5,678 nucleotides of DNA from Cyanobacteria bacterium OH_CDB_20 (GCA_023415935.1 JAEZIX010000082.1:1-5678), one strand, 5' to 3'. Counted from the stretch's first letter, positions 1 to 5,110 are shown. The notes: a model not told the origin generated them from the letters alone. Numbers and translations: made by a program.

Positions 1-113
1 GACGTAGGACGGTTTTTCTCGAACACATTTTCCGTAAACGATGGACGTTAGAGGGCGATGGGACGGGCGATGGCCTTTTCTTTTCCTGTTGTCATTGGAG
101 CCGAATGGAAGAA

Positions 114-128
114 GGAAACGCAGTTTCC
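114..128. repeat. Short perfect hairpin GGAAAC-GCA-GTTTCC
   Basis: A 6-bp perfect stem closes a 3-nt loop. On the minus strand it is followed by TTCTTCC, so it may act as a weak terminator. The surrounding bases 1-258 hold no convincing gene on either strand; a GC-rich run at 133-152 (GGGCGAGCGAAGCGAGCCC) has short internal repeats of GCGA. Confidence 0.35.
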
Positions 129-169
129 GAACGAGGGCGAGCGAAGCGAGCCCGAGTTATCTGGAGTAC

Positions 170-231
170 GTAATACAATCCTTGGTGGCTTTTTAGCTGC
201 TTTGATTTGCGGCCACCATGGAAAGTATTAC
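170..231. repeat. Large imperfect hairpin in the left non-coding region
   Basis: Two 20-base arms (170-189 and 212-231) pair at 17 positions. The outer stem is GTAATAC with GTATTAC (7 bp), the middle has 3 pairs flanked by mismatches, and the inner stem TGGTGGC with GCCACCA has 7 bp, around a 22-nt loop. The structure starts about 30 bases past the stop of the 124-aa gene. It can form on either strand and lacks a T tail, so it is more likely an origin, packaging or recombination structure than a simple terminator. Confidence 0.6.
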
Positions 232-239
232 AATCTGGA

Positions 240-269
240 AAATTGATGGGGATAGATATCAATCAATTT
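240..269 (-). terminator. Weak AT-rich hairpin at the end of the methyltransferase cassette
   Basis: AAATTGAT (269-262 on the minus strand) pairs with ATCAATTT (247-240) over 8 bp across a 14-nt loop; the stem overlaps the last codons and stop of the 124-aa gene. The stem is AT-rich and has no T run beyond its own 3' arm, so it is at best a weak terminator. The larger hairpin at 170-231 follows immediately. Confidence 0.3.
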
Positions 270-633
270 GCGCCTCGATGCGGTCTAGTACGGTCTGGAT
301 AAGAAGGAATATCTCGTTTATGTCATCAGCCAGGCTATTATAAATGCATACTCCTTCGTGCTCCAGATAGTACGACATGTGATGGTCTATTATGATGGAA
401 ATTCGTGTTGGTGAAGAGATAACTGAAACCCGGAGAGGGGTTTGTGTGTCTACCTCTGGATTCTCTACCGCGAAGTCCTGTCCGAACCCGGTGGTAATAT
501 CGTTTGTTAAATAGATATTCATGACGCAAAGGATGGTATTCTCCACACCGATGAATTCAACTAGGCCATTACCATTATCGGCCAACTGGGATGCAATTTC
601 TTCCCGGATTTTGCTATAATCAGTTTCTTTCAT
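259..633 (-). CDS. Hypothetical protein, 124 aa, coupled to the methyltransferase
   Basis: I do not recognise this protein. It starts with a charged helix (TDYSKIREEIASQLADN, 4-20), has a beta-rich middle (LVEFIGVENTILCVMNIYLTND, 24-45; LRVSVISSPTRISIIIDHH, 67-85), and ends in an acidic amphipathic helix (LADDINEIFLLIQTVLDRIEAQID, 101-124). It is acidic overall, with no signal peptide or catalytic motif. The ATG overlaps the methyltransferase stop in an ATGA, which supports its being a real gene and a functional partner or passenger. A small acidic protein beside a methyltransferase could be an anti-restriction factor, but nothing in the sequence proves it. Confidence 0.75.
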   Translation of the reverse strand: MKETDYSKIREEIASQLADNGNGLVEFIGVENTILCVMNIYLTNDITTGFGQDFAVENPEVDTQTPLRVSVISSPTRISIIIDHHMSYYLEHEGVCIYNSLADDINEIFLLIQTVLDRIEAQID

Positions 634-1325
634 TTTTCTAATTCATGATAGTTAATATTCAATTTCTCAATAACATGATCTCCCCACTGCTTTGCGATGG
701 CTCTGGCTACACCTTCGAAGGTCGTAGACCTGTATTTCCCGCGTGAACTGCGTACATACTCCTTGATGTTTGGATTAGTTATCACGGGCATCAATGGCGG
801 TAGTTCCTTCAACCAATAGAGAGTTTTCTTAGAATACTTGTGTCCGAACCAATACGGCTGCACGTAACAGGATGCAGGAGGCAAACCTGCAATCTTCATG
901 GGCAATGGATTCTCAACGGCCACAAAGGGCGCGTTTGCTTTCAGACACCTGTAAAAGAAGTCTTTGGCCGATAGCATCTTCTGGTATCGGTCATAGTTCA
1001 CCCATTTCAACTTTCCATCGAATCGGATTTTATAATCTGCATCGGTGGCCAACTGTACACTACTAACCTTGCAGAGATAGGTACAAGGTGGATGCGCTAT
1101 AATCAAATGCCATCTGGAAATATGGTGGTGTTTACCATCCTGCGTCCAAAACTGCGTACGGCCTTCCAGAAGCGGTGTTACATCGCCTCTAATATGCCAT
1201 TCGGGATGGCCATTTCTGCGGCATTTCTGAATGTCACAGGAATACGCTTTGTGGCCAAGTTCCCGAAAAGCATTACATTCGACCTGGGATTCCTCACAGG
1301 CAATAAGGACATTTAAGTGTTTCAT
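630..1325 (-). CDS. Phage-type C5 cytosine DNA methyltransferase-like protein, 231 aa
   Basis: The protein is a compact member of a family common in phages and annotated as DNA cytosine methyltransferase. Motifs run in order. VLIACEESQ (6-14) is the SAM-binding loop equivalent. CDIQKC (30-35) with HPEWHIRGD (40-48) forms the next strand and acidic residues. LIIAHPPCTYLC (74-85) carries the PC motif with presumed catalytic Cys81. FVAVENP (134-140) is the ENV-like motif. QPYWFGHKYSKKTLYWLKEL (156-175) is a family-typical target region. TTFEGVARAIAKQW (201-214) is the final structural motif. At 231 residues it is much shorter than bacterial C5 methylases, normal for this phage group, and no restriction nuclease is adjacent. 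Likely role is protection of element DNA from host restriction (inference). It overlaps both neighbours by 4 bases. Confidence 0.82.
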   Translation of the reverse strand: MKHLNVLIACEESQVECNAFRELGHKAYSCDIQKCRRNGHPEWHIRGDVTPLLEGRTQFWTQDGKHHHISRWHLIIAHPPCTYLCKVSSVQLATDADYKIRFDGKLKWVNYDRYQKMLSAKDFFYRCLKANAPFVAVENPLPMKIAGLPPASCYVQPYWFGHKYSKKTLYWLKELPPLMPVITNPNIKEYVRSSRGKYRSTTFEGVARAIAKQWGDHVIEKLNINYHELEK

Positions 1326-1579
1326 TGCTTGTCAGAGCCTTTTGAGGTCGAATCTGATGTACCAATACGATAGATGGCAGTTGTGGGCTCTTTAATGAAG
1401 TTATTAGAGCGTACCATATCGTAAATATCACGTTCATCGAATCGTGAGAACACTGCTATCAGCACATTGTTGATAACAGCGTTTTTCGTCCAATATGTAT
1501 GGCGGGCCACAAAACGATCTATTTTTTCCAGAGTGTCGGGATCAATCCGACAACTCACTAATTTCAAATTTTTCTGCAT
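1322..1579 (-). CDS. Ribbon-helix-helix (CopG/Arc-type) DNA-binding protein, 85 aa
   Basis: With the start at ATG 1579 the protein opens MQKNLKLVSCRIDPDTLEKI. A short strand (LKLVSCRID, 5-13) is followed by helix PDTLEKIDRFVARH (14-27), a turn at TYWTK, and helix NAVINNVLIAVFSRF (33-47). This is the ribbon-helix-helix order, in which the strand pair of a dimer enters the major groove. The C-terminal 35 residues are polar and end in a Ser/Lys-rich tail. The frame is open to 1663, but the added 28 residues look like translated leader, so the shorter start is chosen. Its TGA overlaps the methyltransferase ATG (ATGA), so both are translated together. It probably autoregulates this cassette or controls the element; the operator is unknown, with TTGTATTAC repeats upstream as candidates. 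Confidence 0.72.
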   Translation of the reverse strand: MQKNLKLVSCRIDPDTLEKIDRFVARHTYWTKNAVINNVLIAVFSRFDERDIYDMVRSNNFIKEPTTAIYRIGTSDSTSKGSDKQ

Positions 1580-1674
1580 ACTTTTCAATGTTAAATAATC
1601 CTGTTTTATGATGTGAATGAACCAAAAAGAGTGAAAGCCGCAAAGGGTTTGAGTCCTTGCCATAACTCCAGAGA

Positions 1675-1837
1675 GTAATACAAAATCAGCTGCGTTGGTA
1701 CCATGATTGTATTACCCAACGTGCATGGGGGCGCGCGCCCGGGCGCGTTCCGTGGACGCACATAAAGAAAACCACCTTTATATAGGCCAATTCTGGGTAA
1801 TACCTTTTGGAAATCGCAGTGCGGTACTACTGTACCG
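1675..1837. repeat. Cluster of inverted repeats and a GC-rich palindrome in a non-coding region
   Basis: The 429 bases between the Rep stop and the RHH start (1580-2008) hold no convincing gene but several dyads. GTAATACAA (1675-1683) faces TTGTATTAC (1707-1715). GTATTACCCA (1709-1718) also pairs with TGGGTAATAC (1794-1803), so the two pairings exclude each other. CGCGCCC/GGGCGCG (1734-1747) is a perfect 14-bp palindrome of pure G and C in otherwise AT-richer DNA. GCGGTAC/GTACCGC (1820-1826 and 1831-1837) is a perfect 7-bp stem with a 4-nt loop. Such clustering is typical of origins, packaging signals or regulator sites of single-stranded-DNA phages; which one applies is not determined. Confidence 0.5.
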
Positions 1838-1898
1838 CTTTCTGGCCATTCGGATTGTGTTACTAGAAGCATGGTGTATCTTCGTACATATCGCATGC

Positions 1899-1932
1899 CA
1901 AAGATAGTCCGTAAACCTCGTATCTTCGCCAA
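1899..1932 (-). promoter_or_regulatory. Possible promoter for the RHH-methyltransferase cassette
   Basis: TATCTTTG on the minus strand (1906-1899) matches the Bacteroidota -7 consensus exactly. The nearest upstream TTG (1932-1930) is 23 bp away, 2-4 bp longer than usual, so the -33 element is weak. It lies downstream of the Rep stop and about 320 bases upstream of the RHH start codon and would give a long structured leader. Confidence 0.35.
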
Positions 1933-2008
1933 TAACACTTTACCATTGAATGTTCGCCTGTCGGTTTTGCCCATATACAATTTTTGCATATCTTAATCGG
2001 TTGAGAGT

Positions 2009-3313
2009 TTACCATATTTCATCCTTTTCTAGCAATGCCCGAACCTCTTCAAAAATTCGCATTGCTTCACGTTCATCACCATTGATTTTCTCCGCTAAAG
2101 TACGTTGCCATGCACGTCTATCCAGATTGTCACCTAAAGGAACAAACCTCAGTGCTGATATTCTCTCGATATTTTTCAAAAGAACGTCGCACGCTTCTCT
2201 TATTTTCATGTCGGAATGGGTAATTTTGTATTCAACGAGTTTGCGCCTTAGAACATCATCCAGACGTGATGGTTTCGACTGAGCTGGAGCCATTGAGAGT
2301 CTTAGGAATTTGTGACCTTTATCCCAATAGAAAAGAACCTTGTCACGACACCTGTCCTTTCGTTGCCATTCGTCGTTTAAGTCAGAATGAACCTTAGAAA
2401 GAGCATAACTTGTAACTGACACCGTTCTTTTCTTTTTGTCTGCATGTTTGAAGTGAAAGTAATTGTATGCAAGGTCTTGGAATCTCTGCCAGAGTTTTTC
2501 GGATGAATCGAACATCGACAATTTATGTGGAATTACCTGTTTAATAGGCTTGGAGCCTTGATTGAATTCAAGACTGATCCATCCATCAGCCTGTGACATT
2601 AGTGAGAACTCAACTCGCCAAATCTCTGGCGAATAGAGTTCACCCAGGGCATTCTTTTTAGTCATCGACATCGGGTTATCAATGAGTCCGTGGAGCACCC
2701 AACACGTCTTAATCCAAGGTTTGTCGGATTTTGCTTGCCGGAGTTCCATTGTCTTATTGTATAGTTTAGTATTGACCATCGACGTACGGGAGCCCCAAGA
2801 GAGGGAATTGTACGTAATGGTGTCCCACTTATCTTTCCCATGTACTGATAAATCACATTGATTAATCTTTCTGAATTTGCCTTCAAGGTATCGACGTGCA
2901 AATGCAGATGGCTTGTCACCAGAGTCAAAATATTCAAAATCGTATGCAATATCTATACGATAAATCCTCTTGAAAACGTAGTCATTCTTTAATAAGAACG
3001 AGCGAAGATATTCAATCGGGTTGCCTTGATAGAGCATCCAATTAGGCAGACGGATATGTGTACTAGTTTCAATCAGTCCGTTAAACGAACTTTGACCAGA
3101 AGCAGGATTCCGTCGAATCTCTATTAATGGTTCGTTAGTTTCATTGACGATTGTAAACATTTCCTTATAAACTCTAGTTCCATACTCTCTTTCTTGCACT
3201 AGGTAGCCTTGCCGACGGAAATAATCCGCATTACAGGGATAACGTTCCGTTGACTCCAGACAATAGACTTCGAGCCAATCAATATTGATGCATCTATTAT
3301 TAATTTCATGCAT
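2009..3313 (-). CDS. rep: Rolling-circle replication initiator (Rep_trans / phage-plasmid type), 434 aa
   Basis: The layout matches the replication initiation factor family (Rep_trans) found in small plasmids and single-stranded-DNA phages. An N-terminal INIDWLEVYCL (9-19) precedes a beta-rich region with EIRRNPASG (65-73). Next are RIDIAYDF (119-126), an acidic strand motif typical of the family's metal site, and WDTITYNSLSWGSRTSMVN (163-181) leading into TKLYNKTMEL (182-191), the usual 'Y.gs..s...lYdK..E' motif. WRVEFSL (232-238) is the conserved R.E strand. Tyr185 is the obvious candidate nucleophile, assigned by pattern only. The C-terminal 170 residues are basic and helical, perhaps for origin binding. 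It would nick the origin, stay bound to the 5' end and drive strand displacement. The ATG at 3313 overlaps the preceding gene by 8 bases. Family confidence is high; relationship to a named phage group is not established here. Confidence 0.88.
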   Translation of the reverse strand: MHEINNRCINIDWLEVYCLESTERYPCNADYFRRQGYLVQEREYGTRVYKEMFTIVNETNEPLIEIRRNPASGQSSFNGLIETSTHIRLPNWMLYQGNPIEYLRSFLLKNDYVFKRIYRIDIAYDFEYFDSGDKPSAFARRYLEGKFRKINQCDLSVHGKDKWDTITYNSLSWGSRTSMVNTKLYNKTMELRQAKSDKPWIKTCWVLHGLIDNPMSMTKKNALGELYSPEIWRVEFSLMSQADGWISLEFNQGSKPIKQVIPHKLSMFDSSEKLWQRFQDLAYNYFHFKHADKKKRTVSVTSYALSKVHSDLNDEWQRKDRCRDKVLFYWDKGHKFLRLSMAPAQSKPSRLDDVLRRKLVEYKITHSDMKIREACDVLLKNIERISALRFVPLGDNLDRRAWQRTLAEKINGDEREAMRIFEEVRALLEKDEIW

Positions 3314-3662
3314 TATCTCGTTTAGGTAATTCGGAACCAGAAACTAACTTTTCGCCTCCACCTGTTATGAAGTAGCATTTGTTTATCGTCAACTCAGAAT
3401 GAAGCACAACATCGTACCTGTAATCATCTGGGTTAACGGAAATAGATTTCACACATTTTGTGTCACGAATTATAGAATAGTTCCATTCATGAATGTACAC
3501 TTTCAAGAAACGCACATGCATACGATGGCGTAACTTGATGAACCATTGCTTGTCATCATGATAGCCTACAATAAATACATAGCCGTTATTAACGAAGTCG
3601 AAGCACTCCCGTAGTGCTTCGACCTCGATTCTAGTTAGGCCTGTATAGTTACCTTTAAACAT
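3306..3662 (-). CDS. Hypothetical protein, 118 aa, between SSB and Rep
   Basis: I do not recognise this protein. It begins MFKGNYTGLTRIEVEALREC, with a short possible helix. A compact alpha/beta-looking domain rich in Tyr, His and Arg follows (NNGYVFIVGYHDDKQWFIKL, 25-44; LRHRMHVRFLKVYIHEWNY, 44-62). Basic and aromatic residues would suit nucleic-acid contact, but no catalytic motif is visible. The start is 2 bases after the SSB stop and its end overlaps the Rep start by 8 bases, so it belongs to a tightly coupled ssb-orf-rep unit. A strong hairpin (3593-3627) is embedded in codons 12-23, constraining this part of the protein. Confidence 0.75.
   Translation of the reverse strand: MFKGNYTGLTRIEVEALRECFDFVNNGYVFIVGYHDDKQWFIKLRHRMHVRFLKVYIHEWNYSIIRDTKCVKSISVNPDDYRYDVVLHSELTINKCYFITGGGEKLVSGSELPKRDNA
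3593..3627. repeat. Strong 15-bp hairpin inside the 118-aa gene; candidate origin structure
   Basis: GTCGAAGCACT (3597-3607) and AGTGCTTCGAC (3613-3623) are perfect reverse complements around a 5-nt loop, CCCGT on the plus strand and ACGGG on the minus strand. Beyond one A-C mismatch the stem continues for three more pairs (CGA with TCG), so 14 of 15 positions pair. It starts 280 bases upstream of the Rep start codon, in the gene that overlaps rep. In rolling-circle replicons the initiator nicks in or beside such a hairpin, and in pT181-type plasmids the origin lies within the rep gene. An origin is therefore a reasonable, unproven reading; control of rep translation is the alternative. Confidence 0.6.
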
Positions 3663-3664
3663 GA

Positions 3665-4216
3665 CTAACTCTCTTTATTGTCAGATGATTGGGGTTGTTC
3701 TTCCTCGGGTGTTTCAGTTGGAATAGGAGCAACAAAACCTTTATTGTTCATCAGATAACGGTTGCCTCTCTGGTCAATGAGTTCCTTTGTGTCATTGGCT
3801 TTCATTCCCTTGGTATCTCCATTACACCAATAATACTTTGTAGTGTCATAGATGGAGCCGTCGGTTGGGTCGATAACTTGGCGCGGAACCAATTCAACAG
3901 TACCACCACAAAGTTCTATCTCCGTCACTGAAATCTTGATACCTGCCATCATACAACGTTCCTTCTTAGAGGAATATAGTTTGAGGTCACCGTTACCACG
4001 AATGAAAACCTTCACACCTGTCTTTAAAAAAGGAATCACTTTCGACTCCGTGTTGTTCATAGTCACGTCTGCCCAAATGGTCTTTTCTTTCTTCTCACCT
4101 GTTTCGGTAGTCCACTTGTCAACATGAGCAACACGCATGGTTACGAACTTAGAACCGTTCACATCTTTAATTTCTGCATCGGCTCCGAGATTGCCGATAA
4201 ATTCTACTTTAAACAT
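3665..4216 (-). CDS. ssb: Single-stranded DNA-binding protein (SSB-like), 183 aa
   Basis: Residues 1-105 form a recognisable bacterial or phage SSB OB-fold. It opens MFKVEFIGNLGADAEIK, with the usual start-strand 'IGNLG.D.E', continues with SKFVTMRVAHVDKW (22-35) and KTIWADVTM (45-53), then LKTGVKVFIRGNGDLKLYSSK (64-84). These correspond to the strand pattern of the family ('W..v...n..a......l.kG..v.v.G.l'). The second half is unusual: residues 110-160 hold a Tyr/Trp segment (TTKYYWCNGD) and the tail is acidic (TPEEEQPQSSDNKES) but lacks the DDIPF-type tip that recruits host repair proteins in cellular SSBs. It probably coats single-stranded replication intermediates of the element. Its stop is only 2 bases before the next ATG, indicating coupling to the 118-aa gene and Rep. 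Confidence 0.88.
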   Translation of the reverse strand: MFKVEFIGNLGADAEIKDVNGSKFVTMRVAHVDKWTTETGEKKEKTIWADVTMNNTESKVIPFLKTGVKVFIRGNGDLKLYSSKKERCMMAGIKISVTEIELCGGTVELVPRQVIDPTDGSIYDTTKYYWCNGDTKGMKANDTKELIDQRGNRYLMNNKGFVAPIPTETPEEEQPQSSDNKES

Positions 4217-4230
4217 CTTGTAATTAATTT

Positions 4231-4255
4231 AAATGGGTTAATAAAAATGGGTTAA
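4231..4255. repeat. Two direct repeats AAATGGGTTAA upstream of SSB
   Basis: AAATGGGTTAA occurs at 4231-4241 and again at 4245-4255, a 14-bp period, in the 53-bp gap between the 147-aa gene and the SSB start codon (the first repeat is 14 bases upstream of the ATG at 4216). On the coding strand it reads TTAACCCATTT twice. It could be an operator or translational control site for SSB. No -7 box is evident in the gap, so SSB is probably co-transcribed from upstream. Confidence 0.5.
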
Positions 4256-4269
4256 CTATATTTCTCAAA

Positions 4270-4713
4270 TCATGCCTCACTAGGTCTTAGGTATTTACTA
4301 ACTGAGGGTAGGCATGTTGTATTACTATTTTTGAGATTTTGTTTGAGAATGAAAAAAGGATCGTGATGGTGTCGATACCAAATCTCTTGTGGGGTTGGAC
4401 GAATTGAGGACTCAAATTCGTCCAACTCGAAACGAACCAGGAGTGATAATAATTTCGAGATAGACAATTGTGCGTGCCGGAATGGGTCTGCAATTGCATA
4501 TCCATTTTTCAAGAATCGATCACGCTCTTTATCGAGCCGAGAATGAACCAAAACCGACCACTTCTGGAGATAGTAACCATTGGCCTTGCAAATTTTCTCC
4601 ACTTTGGATAAAGTTGTGTGTTCGCGGAGTGACGAACCCACCCAGACGTGTAAGATAAAACTGCCTACATCTAACGTAGACAAATTTCGAATGAAACAAT
4701 ATTTGCTCTTCAT
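4270..4713 (-). CDS. Hypothetical protein, 147 aa, first gene of the replication block
   Basis: I do not recognise this protein. It is a soluble, basic and aromatic-rich sequence with no signal peptide and no clear membrane segment. A probably helical, charged stretch (LDKERDRFLKN, residues 60-70) is followed by a leucine-rich segment (LSISKLLSLLVRFELDEF, 83-100) and a His-rich WYRHHHDPFF (112-121). No catalytic motif is visible. It starts at ATG 4713 after an A-rich upstream stretch typical of Bacteroidota and ends 53 bases before the SSB start. Being first in a block with SSB and Rep, a role in replication or early takeover is possible, but that is context only. The overlapping minus-frame ORF at 4529-4774 looks like a shadow. 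Confidence 0.65.
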   Translation of the reverse strand: MKSKYCFIRNLSTLDVGSFILHVWVGSSLREHTTLSKVEKICKANGYYLQKWSVLVHSRLDKERDRFLKNGYAIADPFRHAQLSISKLLSLLVRFELDEFESSIRPTPQEIWYRHHHDPFFILKQNLKNSNTTCLPSVSKYLRPSEA

Positions 4714-4756
4714 GTCTCATTATTTGAGGTGGTGACGTTTTGAGGGTGGCACCGAA

Positions 4757-4784
4757 TCTGCAAATAATAGGCATTATGCCAAAT
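4757..4784 (+). other. dif-like site (candidate XerC/XerD attachment site)
   Basis: The site reads as an 11-bp arm TCTGCAAATAA, a 6-bp centre TAGGCA and an 11-bp arm TTATGCCAAAT. Against the E. coli dif arms GGTGCGCATAA and TTATGTTAAAT (recalled from memory) it matches 7 of 11 and 9 of 11, including the conserved ATAA|6 bp|TTAT borders. It is in non-coding DNA with no integrase gene visible. That is how dif-integrating phages such as CTXphi are built: they borrow host XerC/D. A simple palindrome, GGCAT-T-ATGCC (4770-4780), lies within it. Function is inferred. Confidence 0.45.
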
Positions 4785-4804
4785 CAATTTGCAATCGCAT
4801 TTTC

Positions 4805-4847
4805 AAAAGAAATCGGGAGAGATAGGTTTCAACCCGTCAACTCCCGA
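4805..4847 (-). terminator. Terminator or attenuator hairpin
   Basis: A 7-bp GC-rich stem, TCGGGAG with CTCCCGA (arms 4841-4847 and 4813-4819), encloses a 21-nt loop containing a short GGT/ACC stem. On the minus strand it is followed by TTTCTTTT. It sits about 90 bases upstream of the next start codon, so if it terminates efficiently the replication block would need read-through or a further promoter. The large loop and interrupted T run make it weaker than the terminator at 5111-5139. Confidence 0.5.
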
Positions 4848-4922
4848 CTCGACATGAAAAGCATGCCTTACCCTTGGTTGTACGTTCACGGGTCTGCCTC
4901 CAGTTGCCCGTTATCCTAAACC
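4805..4922 (-). ncRNA. Structured leader or small RNA, about 115-120 nt
   Basis: This stretch follows the promoter and ends in a terminator-like hairpin, with no ORF of note. On the minus strand the first hairpin is ACGGG-CAA-CTG-GAGG-CAG-A-CCCGT, an outer 5-bp and an inner 3-bp stem. The last is TCGGGAG (4819-4813 side) paired with CTCCCGA over 7 bp, followed by TTTCTTTT. The apical part of the last hairpin contains ACGGGTT, which can pair with GACCCGT, the 3' arm of the first hairpin, giving a pseudoknot or an alternative, mutually exclusive fold. Either a stand-alone small RNA or an attenuator leader for the 147-aa gene and SSB is possible. I do not recognise an Rfam family. Confidence 0.45.
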
Positions 4923-4926
4923 GCTG

Positions 4927-4956
4927 CAAAGATAGGAATAAAATTCGAAACGACAA
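4927..4956 (-). promoter_or_regulatory. Bacteroidota-type promoter for the leader RNA and replication block
   Basis: On the minus strand TTG (4956-4954) is followed after exactly 19 bp by TATCTTTG (4934-4927), a full match to the Bacteroidota -7 consensus TAnnTTTG with the usual spacing to the -33 TTG. Transcription should start at about 4920-4923. It lies in a non-coding stretch downstream of a terminator and upstream of a structured leader, exactly where a promoter for the next block is needed. A second -7 match (TAAATTTG, 4974-4967) lacks a properly spaced -33 element. Confidence 0.75.
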
Positions 4957-4998
4957 TAGGTTAGGTCAAATTTAGACTAAATCCAATTAGCAAAATGA

Positions 4999-5023
4999 GC
5001 AAATTAAAGATAGCTTAATTTGC
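4999..5023. repeat. Perfect 9-bp inverted repeat, possible operator
   Basis: GCAAATTAA (4999-5007) and TTAATTTGC (5015-5023) are exact reverse complements around a 7-nt spacer. The repeat lies about 45 bp upstream of the -33 element of the promoter at 4927-4956 and about 90 bp downstream of the terminator, in DNA with no gene. Placement fits an upstream regulator site or a hairpin in the single-stranded form. An AT-rich 9-bp repeat could also arise by chance. Confidence 0.4.
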
Positions 5024-5110
5024 GTTTCTTGAACCAAAACTAATACTTTCATGCTAACATAGTGCTCCATGAAAACTAGATCTAGATTTTCGACTAATAC
5101 TTTTTTGAAT

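Noticed and set aside
58..246. Plus-strand ORF of 62 codons at the left edge
   Set aside because: It is the only candidate on the plus strand, is short, and spans the 114-128 and 170-231 hairpins and a GCGA-rich repeat run. It has no recognisable motif.
1606..1989. Minus-strand ORF of 127 codons starting 20 bases after the Rep stop
   Set aside because: Its translation shows no domain-like character and is threaded through the GC palindrome and several inverted repeats. It contains an exact -7 promoter box. The tail (WQGLKPFAAFTLFGSF) reminds me of spurious hypothetical proteins from Bacteroides intergenic repeats, an unverified memory. It remains possible but is not supported.
4529..4774. 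Minus-strand ORF of 81 codons overlapping the 147-aa gene
   Set aside because: It overlaps most of the N-terminal half of the better candidate in another frame, and its composition is not protein-like.
4861..4926. tRNA-like or known riboswitch in the leader
   Set aside because: No acceptor stem, TTCGA-type loop or CCA was found, and no riboswitch consensus I know fits; the structure is left as unnamed.
4967..4974. Second minus-strand -7 box TAAATTTG
   Set aside because: There is no TTG at 19-21 bp upstream; the nearest are at 16 and 25 bp, so it is unlikely to be a separate promoter.
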